Shown here piece after piece: positions 30,471 through 43,690 of a DNA stretch of 64,000 nucleotides. The DNA is from Lophius americanus. Lineage: Eukaryota > Chordata > Actinopteri > Lophiiformes > Lophiidae. Position 1 is the stretch's first letter. Every line of letters starts with the position of its first letter. The position numbers and the translations under genes were made by a program. Below the pieces are notes generated by a model that saw nothing but the letters and a program-made list of their open reading frames with translations, was not told the DNA's origin and searched no databases. The stretch is from assembly GCA_037951165.1 (NCBI GenBank), contig JBBDHG010000133.1, positions 887,001 to 951,000 on the forward strand, written 5' to 3'.

Positions 30471-32215
30471 GGTTCTGATGAAGTGTAGGGAGCTCCTCTT
30501 TCTTTTTCTCCCCTTTTTTATCCTTCCTTTCTCAGGCACTACAAGGCCGGCCTTCAGTCTGCTTCACATGAAATGGATGGAAGGAGCCGATTGAATTTTA
30601 CACTCCCCTGCTCATGATTAATGTGCTTGGTGTGGGGTGAAACTGCCACTACCACTACCACTAGCTGGTGCTCAAGTTCTCCCGTGCCTAGTTTCTAATA
30701 TCTTAAAGATGGGTAGGGGTTGTTGTTAATGTGTGGTAGTTTTATTTTAGAAACAGGTCCTTTCATTGCCCACGACCCCTTCAACTCCTCTACCCTTGTG
30801 TTAATAAAAAATGCTGTTGCCCACTTACACGTTATTACTTCACGGTCAGTTTCTCAGTCTGCTCTGCACTGAGTGTTACTTGGCAGGCCATGCTGTAAAT
30901 GTCAATTTATCACTTAACCCATTGTTAAAGAGCGGGGGGGCTAATAAAAGATGCCATGTCATGTTATTGGAAATCTTAACAGATGCTCATAGTGTCAGTT
31001 TAGGTATTCACACTTAATATGTGGACCAGAAATAGAAGAGAGAGAATCAGTGTACTTTGGAAACAATTTATTTGTTATTTTTAAAATTGATTTCCAAAAG
31101 GAATTGATCAATTAAGTTTTAATTATTATACTGGAACGGTCAAGTACTAAACAGCACTAAATGATAATAGCTCATGCTTCTTCAGGACATAAACCTCGAA
31201 TCAGCACAGGAGTTTTGCAGTGATAATTGTGTTAATTTATGAATTTTAAAATGTAGTCACCAATACAACCTAGACTTGTTCAGCCATCGTCAGAGTATGT
31301 GGTGATAAGGGACACATATTTATTGGTATTAATGAAATTAAGGCTGGGAGGAAGTGACTGGATGAGAGATCAATAAAGAGCTAAGTGGATGAGCCATACT
31401 AAGCAAGAATGGGTGCAGGTTTAATTTTGCATTAATAATGCACAGTCTGGGAGGAGAGGGGGATATTTAAGTATGGCTACCAGCTAGCAGTTCAATACTT
31501 CTGTTCAAATGATTTTTTCCCCCCAATATTCAGAAGCACATGTGTTTTATCTCATAAAACAAATTTTTCCCCATTTTGTGTTAGTCATAATCTGGTTACC
31601 CCATCACTGCTGTTCATCTATTTCCACATGGATGAGCCCTCATCAAACGTGTGTCATTGCCCAATGGAAGTTCTTTAAGTAGATTGTATGTTGCTCTACT
31701 GGAACTATGTGTATTCTCCTCCGTGGTGCAACCCTGCTTTGATCATCAGGACTTCAGAGATGATGGATGGAGCTGTCTCCCTCCAGGTTGTCATAGCATC
31801 TGTTGCACGGTGCTCACTGTATGCTGCTCTGTCGATGCTTACATGAACAAAATAGGTTTTCATCATTGTTTGTGTGAGGGCCATTTGTTGGGTAATGACA
31901 GAAAATTAGAAAAACAGATGTAAATTTCAGCACCAATCTCCTGAGTTTTAAAATGGTATATCTTACATGCTATACTTAAGGTGCTTTTTTTTTTTTTTTT
32001 TTAAAAGTTATCACTAACTCATTTAAATAGGTGATAATAATCCTATTTTATCTGACCTGAGATGACTCTAAACAGAATGAGTGTCTGGTCCAAATAGTTT
32101 AAAGCTGGCAGGCTCTTCCTCTACTTAAGTTGGTGCGGGAGAAACTATAGAGGGAGGATAGAAGAGATAAGTGGAGATAAAAACAATGGAAGAGTGACGA
32201 AGGAAGGGATGGCTG
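30471..32215. other. Intergenic, no gene seen
   Basis: No recognisable gene. An 18-T run occurs at 31985-32002. Confidence 0.4.
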
Positions 32216-32219
32216 AATG

Positions 32220-32525
32220 AGGGAGAAATCAATATGAAATCAGTGTTTGGGGAGGGCCTGTCGTTTATCAGGTGACACGGTTAAACAGTGTTAAGGTACT
32301 AAAAGTGAGAAAAATATGGGCCATCCCTGTGCTGGTATTGATCACAGCGGAATGGGGCGGCAGAAGGCCAAAGTCACTAATAAAATAAGACATATCTGAG
32401 AGGGAATCAGCCAGGAATAGATGGGCACAGTGATCAAGGCCAAAAACATCTTCACTGGGATTTAAGCTTGCTCTACCGTCCTGTCCCACACTGACATACC
32501 TCAGCATGAGCAAGGATGGCATCAG
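32220..32525. promoter_or_regulatory. Candidate conserved noncoding element
   Basis: Non-repetitive, compositionally balanced sequence with GATA- and homeobox-like words (TTATCAG, TAATAAAAT) and no believable ORF. Regulatory function is an inference. Confidence 0.2.
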
Positions 32526-32795
32526 GCTGGTTGTACCTGTAAAAAATGTTTAAAACATGGAGTAGGGTAAAGCATGAATTTAACAAGAAAGAATGGATTG
32601 AGATAGATTAAATTAGCTCTTTATCCCCCACATTCTTTATTTAAGTATATAAACTATGAGCACTTTTCCCAATATAAACTATCTTGTTTGTCTATCTGCC
32701 ATAGTGGCAATATCTTTTTTATCTTTTTTACATTGGAATATTTGTTCACCTCTCTGTAAAGGTTGTAAGGATTGATAGATATTCGGAGTGATAGT

Positions 32796-33005
32796 GTCTC
32801 AGGAGGTCCAGCGGTTGTCCATGACATGTAGGGTAGAGGTTCGATGCCCTATAGACTTCGAATGCGATGTTCGAAGTGTCCCTTAAGCAAGAAACTGAAC
32901 CCCAAGTTGCTCCCAATGGCTCCATTGGTGTGAATCATGGCATGCATGGTTGCCGCTCCTGATGAATACCGGCGTGTGGTGCTATAATGCTAAATAAGTT
33001 CAGTA
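32796..33005 (+). repeat. tRNA-derived SINE, degenerate
   Basis: A B-box-like GGTTCGATGCC (32838-32848) lies in a decayed tRNA-like head. The characteristic body of a common fish SINE follows (AGCAAGAAACTGAACCCCAA, about 32887-32906, then a GTTGCTCCCAATGG-like segment). The A box is eroded. Confidence 0.65.
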
Positions 33006-33039
33006 AATTTACCCTTGTAGTTGGGCCTTTTCTCTTTCA

Positions 33040-33960
33040 CCTGTGTCAGACATCCAAAAGAGCATGCCCACACTCGCATGAAGAAAAAAAATCCTTGAAG
33101 CTGAACTAAATTCTTAATTCTTCTTAATCTTAAACAGTGTGGTGAGTAATTAAGAGCGGCTGGGGCCGCATTTTTCTCTCCAAGCCTGACCAAGTAAGAG
33201 AGACTTTTAAAGCATCCCAGCACAAACCTGGCAGACCTTTTTTTTATGTCCAAACCTGGCCCAAGTCTGAGGCACTAGTAACCGAGTGCAGCCTGAACCC
33301 GGCATTTCTTCTATTTTTTATTTTCTTACCTGACCCGAGGCCCCTGACGCCCCTGAGTTTTTATGCTGTTACACAGTTGTTGTTACCAAGGTTACCACTT
33401 CTCAGCAGTGTAAATAACCATAAAAGGACACAGTTTGGCTCTGTGCCAGTAAAGCTGGTGTTTTAACACATCAAACTAAAACATTAAACAGTCATCATCA
33501 ATTATAAACAGAAACATTACATACCGTCATCAGCAGTTGCAAATGAACTGAAATTGGAGTCTTATCATTGACAAACTGCTTCATTAGACTCTACATCCAC
33601 AACTAAATCAAAATACCTCCGATGAGAAATTACCGCTTGTAATGTAACAAAGAGTCTATGCTACGTTCATGGACTCATTGTGCTTTAACGTAAAAAAACA
33701 TACCTTAATACTGGAAAATGTATGCTTTTTTAAAGCATCATGTCAAATCATCATATGTCAAATCATAACTGAACCCGGCTTTGACTCATATGACCCTAGC
33801 CAGACACTGGCTCTCCCTGATGTGACAGTGCCCGACTTGAACCCGAACGTAATTTCCAAATGCTTGTCTTAACTTATCCTGTACCTGTGAGTTTCGATTA
33901 GGCCCGTCGGGCTTCGGTTGGCTATCAACACTCAAGTGAGTAGACGAACAAATAGAATAT
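33040..33960. repeat. Teleost interspersed element with CCCGACC/GAACCCGG words
   Basis: Phrases such as TGAACCCGGC, CTGACCCGAGGCCCCTGACG and GGCCCGTCGGGCTTCGG are scattered through it. A body segment includes ACCATAAAAGGACACAGTTT and AACAGTCATCATCAATTATA. From memory these resemble a repeat widespread in fish. No transposase or RT is visible, so the class is undetermined. A related patch with GAACGGGCCGGCC lies near 34320. Confidence 0.5.
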
Positions 33961-34784
33961 GCCGAATGTATATATAATGTATAGAGTAGCCAAAGACATT
34001 GGTTCTTACTCACAGTGACCCCAGACTGGAGCATCACAATAGTCCACCATGTTTTGTTCTTTGTTGTTTATTCTGACAATGTATTAGACACAGGCGAAGT
34101 GGTACTGCGTTGTCACAATTTTCACCAAACCTAAGTTTTTCAGTTTGCATAGTGTCAGAAATGTTCAACTCTGAAACCTGTTTTCATAAGTTAGCATTTC
34201 CAGGCTCCGCAAAAGGTACCTGTCCTCTGGCTGGAAGGCCCAAAATAGGTCACCATAATATGCAAAAAAATTGTAACACTTAATCTTTGGGTAATCAGCC
34301 CGGCTTTGTTTTTGAACGGGCCGGCCAGCGACTGGCATGGTGCCTCCCTTTTGAATTTAAGTGCCATATAAATTCAGCCATATACTTATTGTAAGAATTT
34401 GACAAATAATGAATTATATAATTTTGTGTTTGTCCATTTACTTAGTCATACATGGGATTCATATTGATATTAATTGATTGAGATTAATAAAAAGACATAT
34501 ATACATATAAAGAAAATATTTCTGTATGAGCCCAGAAGCACATAGCAGCCCAAAAAACTCACCCTGCTAGCTAGTATGAGTAGCTTACATGCAATTAGTG
34601 GAACAACATTTGTTTTTGCAGAGCTACAATGAAACTTTAAACCAGTGATTATTCAAACCAGGATGTTTACTCTGTTTAGACCACTTTGGATTGACCCCAT
34701 GGTTGTCATCCCACAATGTAATTTTCTTTCACAAACACACACAAACATGGTGCAAATCTGAGTGTAAAGAAATTAACCAAAAAA

Positions 34785-34925
34785 ATACAGCCCCCTGGCT
34801 AATCATGTGTAGCGTCCTTTTGCTGCTGAAATAGCTCTGACATTTTGTGCTATGAACTCCACAAGACACAGTTGAGGACCAAAGTTGAGCAGAAGATCTC
34901 TTAAGTTCTGTAAGTTTTCAGTTAT
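34785..34925 (-). pseudogene. Tc1-like transposase C-terminal relic
   Basis: The reverse complement of about 34807-34915 reads LQNLRDLLL, then LVEFIAQNVRAISAAKG. This matches the C-terminal part of a fish Tc1-like transposase (N-L-Q-D-L-K-x-L-L, then L-V-E-S-M-x-x-R-V-x-A-V-x-A-A-x-G). The upstream catalytic region is absent. Confidence 0.65.
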
Positions 34926-34929
34926 TGGC

Positions 34930-37900
34930 GTTTATTCCTTTTATTTTAGTTTTGTAAGCTTGGTGTAAACAGTCGAGGACAATAATCAATACATACCACA
35001 GTTTCAGTTTTTTTTCCTGTTTTCTCCTCATTTATTGAAAAAAGAGGATGGTGTGAGGATTCCCTGAACTGATATGTGAGCAGAGTTGCTGTGATGACCA
35101 AAATTTCCAACTGCTTGTGTTGTGAAAAGTCTGGTTTCTCTGTATGGCAGAAAAAAGGTTGAATAGAAATGATGGATCATCATCATGGAAAAATGTATCT
35201 CCATATTATTCTGCCCCTCACACTGCAATATGTTTAACAAGTGCTACAAGTGTGAAGCTTCTGTGAGAGAGCAGAAGTGTAACAAATAGCATCATATCAT
35301 GCAGAAATTTTGCAATGCTAAACATCAGTTACTGCACATTGGAGAAATTATGTGTTTTTGCAGTGTTTGCTGTCCACGGCTTTCTGGTGGGGAACTTGAA
35401 AAAAAACTAAACAGGGTCGCTCTCCCATCTGGGGACTTGGAATTGAATATATTGCTCCCTTTTTCACAGTTTAAAAAATTATGTTGAGGAGGGCAGAAAA
35501 TCTTGCTGGGGTTTTGAGTTTCTTTGGATATGTCCTGATGGCGATTATGAAATCCAATAAAAACTAATTAGGAAATTAGGAAGCAGATCAATAAGGTTTG
35601 CTCTGGTAGAGCATGCCGTTTGTGTGTTTGTTTGTGTGTGCGTGTGTGTATGTGTTACTAAGATGGTCAGTTTTATTCAACCTCTTTCTGCCGAGGGAGT
35701 GTGTTAAAGCTCTGACCCGGCCAAAGCAATTGTTACTGATACTCCTCTGTGGATTCAGTTTACTCTCGACTCCTATGGCTGTAATTTATATTTTGTTGAC
35801 TGCTGGTTTCTTCGTCCATGTGTAATATGATTCTCTGGGCTCTCATTTTTGCTAATTCCCTCCTTCTAATGTTACACCTAATGTACCCTGAAACCTCTTT
35901 ATTGCTCTTTATTGCACCAGCTTCGCTTCACTTACTTTATTTATTTAGAGTTGGTTTGACGCCACAAAAAAAGGTGACGTAGTCATTTTTGCACGGACAG
36001 GATAGATATGTGATCAGTGCTCTGATTCTTTATAGACAGATAGAACTTCTTGATAGAGAGAAAATACTTTACAGACTAGAAAGTACTATGTTGGATTTTA
36101 CAAGTTTCATGAAATTACTATCTTTTGTACAGTATGATGCTCTAGCCTTTACAACTCAATTGGTCTCAGCCAGTCGTTCCCTGTTCTTAACTTAAATTAG
36201 GCTCTAATTAGGCTCTGTTCGCAAAAATATCTCCTTGAGAATTACCAACTTGAAAACTACTGAGTATTCCTTCTGCCATGATAGTTCAATTCTGTGCAAA
36301 GCCATGTTTTGCAAAATCTTATTTTTAGTAATAGTTGTTGGTTGTGTTGATTTTTTTCAAGAAAAAAACAACACACTTAGTTAGTCATGGATGATTTTTT
36401 TTTCATGTCTTCTAGTTTTGCTTGGAAGCCTGCTTGGTTAGATAATTTTGTCGCTTATACCAGGGACTTAGGGAGAGGACATAATGGTAAATCTCTACCA
36501 AGATATTGAGTTTCCTTTGTTAGTGGCTTAGAACTAAAATGGCCCCACATCAGTTTGGCATTCAGCTTTGTGACTAAAGGATCCATGACGTTAATGTCAA
36601 TAAATGTTTTTCTAAATGTTTTAGCTCCTCAATAGTAAAACAGCTTGAGATGCTCAAATAGTAGAATTGTTCTCCTAGCAGAGTAAGATTAAACCAGTTA
36701 ACAACCACCAGTCATACGTTAAACAGTGTAAAAACCTCATGGATATGACATGGGGGCATGTGAGACATATTTTGATGAAGGATGTGGTTGGGGACGATCC
36801 GCATTCATAGTAAGTTGCATTGTTGGTATAGCGGGGGAGATGAATAGTTGTTTTTGCCTCATTATTTCTTACTTTAGAAAACGGTACTCTGCGCATAAGT
36901 GAAACGCCACACCAGACACAGACACTTCAGTTACATGGCATGCCCCTTTTGCTTATGGAATTGCAGCCTAGAGAGTAGTCTCCTTTGTGGTGCTATTGCC
37001 AATCTCTTTGTAAATGGAAAGGTTTGGATTCGAGAGTGAGTCAAGTCTGACAGAGTTGTAGACGTGATATCGAAAATTTGTTAATTCAGCGATTTTCCAC
37101 AATTGTCTTGTTTATCCATCCCGAATATGAACTTCTTTAGACATGACTCTCGACTAACAAAGTGACTACTGACTCAACACTGTTTAAGTGCACATCGACA
37201 ACTCATATAAATTAAGTGTTGTTAATACAATGGCTGAATTATTACTACACTATTCATCCATACATATCTTTCCACTTACTCAGGGTCAGGTAGCAGTGGC
37301 AGCGGCAAACCCTTCCATAACCCCAAGCTGCCGTTGGATAAAAACGACCAATATTGCATATTCATTAAGGCAAACATTCTAAATGGACAGCGCGGGTTAT
37401 TTTCTGCGTTTAGCACCAATCCGCAGTGCGCACTCTTAGTAGATAAGCTTGCTAATTTAATTATGGGTGCTAACAAGTTCACACCCGTTTTTACAAAGGT
37501 AAACCTTTATTAAATCAGATCCATTGTAGGCACATGTTATATCTTATTTAAAATCATGTGTAATAATTCACATATTCCAAATAATATTGAGGATGGGGGG
37601 TTCAAATTGGAAAATTTTTAGTTTATCTGTTGTCATTAGGCAAATATATTTTCTACAATGTCATGATATAATTCACACATTTCATATTAAAAGAAAACTC
37701 TATTTTAAAGTTGCAATGTCTCACGAATAACTTGCATGCATGCAAGCAACATACACACATGCATTCACACTCTTTTTAAAAATTATTATTTACACATACA
37801 CACACTTAAGTGTAAGATGTGTATAAAGTCCATTTATATGCTGATAAGATAATCTGCTCGAATTTACCTGTCAGAATATGAAGATGATGTTTGTTAATAT

Positions 37901-38405
37901 GTACTTTTCTACATTTCTTTTTTCAGATACTGTTTATAAGACACACCAATTTCCCCGATGTTAATGCTTTGTCGTAATTTACAGCTTTTTCGGTACATTC
38001 ATTAATTTCCTTAAAATAAAATGATCCACCTCATCATATGTTTACTCATTAACTGTTTGAAACTGTTCTCTTTATTTCTCCTTTAAAGATTCTGGGCACG
38101 ATTTTGTGCAGAGCAGAGGCCTCCCATATTTCTAATGTTTGTTTTATAATAGCGTACGAAAATACAATACTGTTCCTGACTAGTGTTTTTTTCATACATG
38201 ATTACATGATGCATTGTGATAAATTACATGATCACAACAGGAGATTATATGCATGTGGAGAAGCCTTCTTATTAGGACGGTCTTTTTAGTGTTGTATGAA
38301 AAGACAGAAGGTTGGCACTCCCCTTGACAAGGATGGAAATGGCTCTCAGGGCCATCAACACACGGGCAGTTAAGGTTTGGCACCTACGTCGCAGCATTTC
38401 TAACC
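34930..38405. other. Intergenic, no gene seen
   Basis: No recognisable gene or repeat family. About 35500-35600 contains adjacent homeodomain-like words (CCAATAAAAACTAATTAGG) and reads like noncoding conserved sequence, without proof. Confidence 0.4.
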
Positions 38406-38411
38406 ATGTTT

Positions 38412-38490
38412 AGGACGGCTTTAGTTGAGTGGGTAGAGTGGTCGTCCCACAATTGTGTGGGACGGCAGAATTGGGCTGAGAATATTGAAA
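38412..38490 (+). repeat. tRNA-derived SINE head, truncated
   Basis: TTAGTTGAGTGGG (38421-38433) is an A-box-like sequence, followed by GTCGTCCCACAATTG. This matches the head of the SINE at 50.43 kb; the body is missing. Confidence 0.5.
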
Positions 38491-38979
38491 GATAGCAATC
38501 ATGTCTCTCTCTCAGAGAGGAAAGGGCAGATTATGTCTATCTCAGGGATGGACAAAAATACAGATTTAAAAACTGCTTAAATGTTTTCTGCCATCCTTTG
38601 TGGCAGTTAATGAATGCTGTTGGCCCACCCAAGTCCAATCAATATTTGGGGAACTCATGATGTGTGTACAATATTCCTAGAATGCCCGTGGTGGGCTGTC
38701 ACTGATAAATGAATGTATGGCAAATCCTGCTTTGTGAAGGAATAGTAAAAAAGTGGTGCCTGATGGTGGTTTTACCAGTACATTATAGAGAACTATGTGC
38801 CACAGAGGCTTGGGGCTTGAGTTAGAAAAGTGGGGGATCATATTTCTTTGACTATTGATTTCTGGACCCATTCCAAAACGAGGTGTTGGCGGAAATGTTG
38901 CTGAACATTTCATGTATTACCTGCATGTGTGAAGCTGAAGTGTGGGAAGACGGTCCAAGATGTCAGCCTGTATGATAAT

Positions 38980-39480
38980 AGATCAGTTGCTAGGCCAGGC
39001 TGGGCCTGGTCAAGAGGTGTGCATGGTGTATTGGACTGTTCTGACTCGTCCCCTTTTCTCTCTCCCACACTCCAGTTCTCTCCTTGGTCCTTCTTGCCGC
39101 CCACTAGTCAGTATAGAAATGGGGCCTTATTTAGCGGCCGGACTCGTCCATGTCCGTGGCTGGCGATTTGTCCTTGTCTAATTACAGCTCCTGGCTGCTG
39201 CCTTCGTGCACATGACTAATGGAAGGGTCGGGGATGGGTAGGGGCGGGGTTGGATGCAGTTGGGAGGCAGTGGGGGAGGAGGAAGCAGTGGACGAGCAGA
39301 CTGGCCGCTGGTGATTTGTGGACCAGGCACTCTGTCATTGCCCTGGACCCATTTGTCTTCAAGAGGAGCCGGGAAGAAGAGGGGTGGATATGAAGGGGAA
39401 GGTGGTGGTGGCTGTGGGGGTTCCAGGGCAGAAAATGGTTTACAATGACTCCTATTTTCCAGCACTTTCATCCTTGGCCA
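38980..39480. promoter_or_regulatory. GC-richer candidate noncoding element
   Basis: This is one of the GC-richest parts of the gene-poor half. It contains a TCTAATTACA homeodomain-type site (39177-39186) within non-repetitive sequence, then a G/A-rich stretch. Overlapping ORFs on both strands are compositional (proline- or glycine-rich) and match no family. Confidence 0.25.
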
Positions 39481-40609
39481 CAACAGCATGCATGGTTTGC
39501 CAGCAATGGAATGGAATGGGCGGCTGACGTGATGTAGGATATGACAGAAACCTTGACAGGTCGCTGGTGCTATTTCTTTTTAGGGGTCGGCTTGATGACC
39601 ACCCTCCCTTTCCCCTGAGAGCAGGCTTATCTGTTTTCTTCCTGTCATGTAGCAAAAGCAGACGCTCTGTAGATTCAATGCTCTGTAGCCTAGACTCTAA
39701 CTTGGAGACCATTTTTATCTCATGTCTCTGACTATGCACATACATCATCCACAGCTTAGACTTTGTTTTATTTTCTTCTTTGATGTAACTATTAAAAGCT
39801 CAGAATTTGCGATTCATCCAGAGGTGGTTTTGATTATTGACATTGATAAAAAAAGATAATTCTAATAAAGTCAAATTGGATATAGTTTATAAGATAATAA
39901 AATAAAGTAAATTATATTTTTGTGATGTTTTACCAGCTCCTCATTCTCCCTTTGCTTTTGTTCGCATTTGCCCCTGTTATGTAAGAAACGTTACGATGTG
40001 ATACATTTTACTGTCAGTTTTCAACCGAAATTAATTTTGCATATTTGGGTAGTTCCGTTTAAGACATTTACATACAGGCTAAAGAGACAATCACACATTC
40101 ATCATTTATAGACAATAATGATCAATTAAACATGTGGATTCAGATCTCAGTCATCAGAAGTATTTTTCATTAATAGGATGTTCTGATGTATGAAACAATT
40201 CTTCAGTATGTTGTGTTTAATCAGGGGACTCTTAATCGCCGTTTGCCTTCTCCATTAAATTTGTGAAAGATCTGAGCATGCTCTTATTGTGAGTTGCTTG
40301 GAAGGATTATATTACATGTTGGCTAATAATATTTGGGCAAATTTTGATTTTATTAAATAGTTTGGTTCTAAGTTTAACAGACAAGCTGCTGTACCAGACC
40401 GTACTTCAATACAGCTTAATAATCTGAATCACTGATTTAAAAAACAGAAAGATAATCTCTACTAGTTCCAAATGATCGAAGTCTACTGAGGAACTAAATG
40501 CGCTGTCGTATCTTCTTACAAAGATTTTCCATATAAGGGGTTCATGATAGGGCAGCATATAAAATAAGACCCAGGTTTTTATAGAATTATACATGTTTTA
40601 TTTCCAAAT

Positions 40610-41165
40610 AGTGGATTTTAACCGGAGGCAGTTGATGATCAGGGTGGAGACCAAAAAGTATTTCCTCTGTCTAATTTGTGTTGATAATTAGAGAGTTTTT
40701 TCCATACCATTCAATCAGTCAGTCAACATCATACAGAAACTGTGTGGTATCATCACTGTCTGTCAGTAGAGACAATGAGGTGGAATCATCTGAGTTTTTG
40801 AGAACTGGTTGGCAACACTGGTAGTGCAATCAGCAGTATTCGGCGTAAACAGAACAGGTGAGATAATTCAGCCTTGAAGTTCTCCAACATTAGTTCTGAT
40901 CAGAGGGAAGAGTGGGGTGTTTACCTTTCTAAGCTGTATTCTGTATTATTAGAAAGGACCTGCACCGGTGAATGAGGCTAGGATTGAGTTGTAGCTGGAT
41001 CATTTTGGACCGGAGTAAATCGGGGTAAATTGTTAAATGGGGTGAGAAATCCAGGAAAAGAACTTTGGCATATGTTTTGGGTTTGTCAAGGTGCATGGAG
41101 ATGAGATGTATGAACTTGACAACTATTTTTTTCCGTACTGCAACTTCTAATGTCTGCAATTAAAA
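40610..41165 (-). pseudogene. LINE reverse transcriptase relic (palm region)
   Basis: Minus-strand translation at 40929-41159 contains HLDKPKTYAKVLFLDFS. This is the L-D-x-x-x-x-Y-x-x-x-L-F-x-D-F-S block around RT motif A, with K-x-x-x-L-x-L-N-x-S-L-I-H downstream. At about 40828-40870 it reads ISPVLFTPNTADC, the S-P-x-L-F-x-x-Y-x-N-D segment. Stops and frameshifts abound, and the catalytic D-D box is not recognisable. The 25.8 kb relic covers a more C-terminal part of the same kind of element. Confidence 0.75.
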
Positions 41166-41169
41166 AGGG

Positions 41170-43200
41170 GTGTTCAGTGTTACTTATTGCTTTGTTGAGA
41201 TGTTGAACCATAATTATATGCAGCTTTCAGAGGCCACCTGCTTCCCTCGTCCACCTGGGGTCCTTATTAGAGCCAAGATTAGGTTTCTCCAGTCACACAA
41301 ACAGGAAAGAGCACAGCAGCATTAGGGCAGGAACTTACTCTGTATTGATTTTACATGTATTATTATTCTGCACCCTTTAAAATTTCTCTTGGTCTTTTAT
41401 GTAAATAAATACCAGATTTTTCATGTTTGTCCAGGGAGAGGAGGGGCTCGATGGCAAGATGGGGGTAGTAGACAACCCAGGCCCAGGCCTCTCCATGGGT
41501 CAGCAATGATTCATTTTGCCATCTTATGAGTGGAGGGATTTGGGCAAGATTGTTGAAGGGTGCCTGTGGAGTCTCTCTCTGACCTCCCTCTCTCGTGTCC
41601 CTCCCTTAACACTCATGGACAACCCTGGCCCTAAATCACCAGCTGTCAGTGTGTTGGCAGAACAATGGTGCAGGCACTTTTGCTCCATCTCAGGCTTCAG
41701 GCAACTGGACACTGTTTCATCCGGTTTCCTGGTTAGTGTAAATATGTGCCCTCTCTGGCCCTTCCTGGCACCGGAAACCCTTAGGGCCAAGAGGACACTC
41801 GCCGTTAGGCTTAACCTGATGGTCTGATAAGTTGCTGGACCTGAGGAGCACTGGTGTGGGTGCAGAAATGAAGAGAATGGTGCCTCATGGATGTATTATA
41901 TTTATTCTTTACTTGTTGTATATGCAGATAATTTATTCTGGTGCTGACAATAGGATTGATATGACTGAGGTTGAGACAGGAGTTAGCCATTCAGCGTGTA
42001 CAATGCACAAATTGTATGGTATATACCAAGAGGGTTGATGAAAAAGTGGGCTTTGGGTGATGAAAGAATTCAATTAAAGGTTGATAATGTATTTTACAAA
42101 TTTTTTTGCTGTATTTTTTAGAAAATCATTACATACCGCCCGTAATCAATTAAACATAAAAGAAAACAGTGCGGTACATGCGGTTAACACAAGCCTCAAA
42201 ACCATTTAACATTTAATTTGAACTGAATGAATTTATTCTGCCTTGCTTGTCTGCACACTGCCTGTGCCCTATATGCACATGCGTGTCCTGCAAAGCTAAG
42301 AACAAAATTGAATTAATTAAATTTATTTGTAGATACTTTATTTACCCCGAGTGAAATTCAACTCCTTCAAAAACAACAGAGTTCTGCCAAAATATCGTAA
42401 TACTTAAATGATTCATGACAGCTCTCAGTATTAACATGAGTAATTAGTTTCTTGCTTCCATTCATCATAACATTGTTTAATTTTTCCTTTCATTTGAGTG
42501 AGATAGGGTGCATTTCAAAGGGATAAGCAACCACTAGAATTAACCACTGTTGCTTTTTTGACAACCCTTATCCGAAGAACTCGTTCTGCTGCTGACTTGT
42601 TGAGCAGATAACCCAGTTAGCCCCAAGCACAACACCCACAGCATTGAACAAAAACAGCTGATCCCGGTCTCAGACTGAGGTAAAATCTTGGCAGCTGCGT
42701 TGCTTGTATCAATATGATTGTGGCACGTAATAGGGGTTATTTATTTCTGTATTTATTCAAATAATAAGCCAGATAAAGAGAGCTTGTGTTGAAGTTGGCT
42801 CTCACATATGGCGATACAAGACTGTTCGTGTCAATTCTTGTGTTTTGGAAAAGTGCTTTTTGAGGAAGGCTTCAAGGGAGAGGTTGGGATTTCTTTGCCT
42901 TGATATAATCCAAATCCAGCTAGTCATGCTCATTGCTGTAACTTCACCTAGCAAACCTTCAACAATTGAATTAACTGAGTATTCAATAGGCTGTTAATTG
43001 TCTAAAAGTATTACAACTTTTGTTAATTTAGTTATTTATTTAGGAAAAATAAACAGATTACAAACTGTTCCACTTTCTCAAAAGGGTAATGAAAGAATGT
43101 CGGCTGAACAGGTATAATGAAATTATCGTGGGAAATTATTACTAAAAATTTAGTTGATTAGTTTGAAACATTATGGGTACATTAATTACTCATTACTTTT
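41170..43200. other. Intergenic, mostly featureless
   Basis: No gene is recognised. About 41440-41830 is GC-richer, with overlapping ORFs on both strands that match nothing. A short LINE-tail-like segment lies at 42323-42365. Confidence 0.35.
42323..42365 (-). repeat. Possible LINE 3'-tail fragment
   Basis: TTATTTGTAGATACTTTATT followed by ACCCCGAGTGAAATTC resembles the short tail shared by many fish LINE copies (from memory). Confidence 0.35.
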
Positions 43201-43360
43201 AAGCTGCTACCATTAATGAAAATTAAATCACTTAATAATTGTTTATTTCCATTATTTAACCCTTCGCCTGTTGTTTCAAGTCAAGCTTCAGGTCAATCTT
43301 TCAAATCTCTTAACAGAGGGCCGATCAATATGTCAACAGCCCAACACTCCCTCTGCAGTT

Positions 43361-43534
43361 ATGATGATGTTGGTCTTCCTGGGCCTCTTTTGCCTTCTGC
43401 TCCCGCCGCTACACTGCTCTGAACAGAGGATCGAAACCAGCCTGTCAGGGGGTCTGACGGAAAGCATGAATCACTATTACTGGAGCTGTTGTTTGCTCCC
43501 TTTTGCTCGGCAGACGTGCAAACTCCGATGCGCC
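43361..43534 (+). CDS. Possible first coding exon of an unrecognised secreted protein
   Basis: An ATG-started frame encodes 58 aa, ending in phase 0 at GCC followed by GTAAGT, a perfect donor (43535). Residues 1-20 (MMMLVFLGLFCLLLPPLHCS) look like a classic signal peptide: hydrophobic core, helix-breaking prolines and small residues near a cleavage site. The rest is hydrophilic then cysteine-rich, with CC, eight residues, C, three residues, C at the end. I recognise no family and no second exon. The frame continues only six more codons into the putative intron. It could easily be chance in an otherwise gene-free interval. Confidence 0.25.
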
Positions 43535-43555
43535 GTAAGTGGTGCACCAGTCTAG

Positions 43556-43690
43556 ACCACACATGCACACACACAGGACCACACAAACACACGACCACAC
43601 GACCACACGACCACACACACACACACACACACGAACACACACACAAACACATACACACGACCACACACACGTACACGCACACGCGCACAA
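43556..43690. repeat. CA-rich minisatellite with ACACGACC units
   Basis: Imperfect CA array including several head-to-tail ACACGACC octamers around 43590-43615. ORFs on both strands here are translations of the repeat. Confidence 0.85.

Noticed and set aside
39178..39489. Proline-rich 103-aa minus-strand ORF
   Set aside because: Arises from G/A-rich composition; an ORF is open on the other strand too, and there is no domain or splice context.
41516..41827. ORFs on both strands near 41.5-41.8 kb as a gene
   Set aside because: No family similarity or splice context, and both strands are equally open. More likely noncoding GC-richer sequence.
43590..43615. CRISPR-like regular repeats
   Set aside because: Adjacent identical octamers without spacers in a vertebrate genome; a minisatellite.
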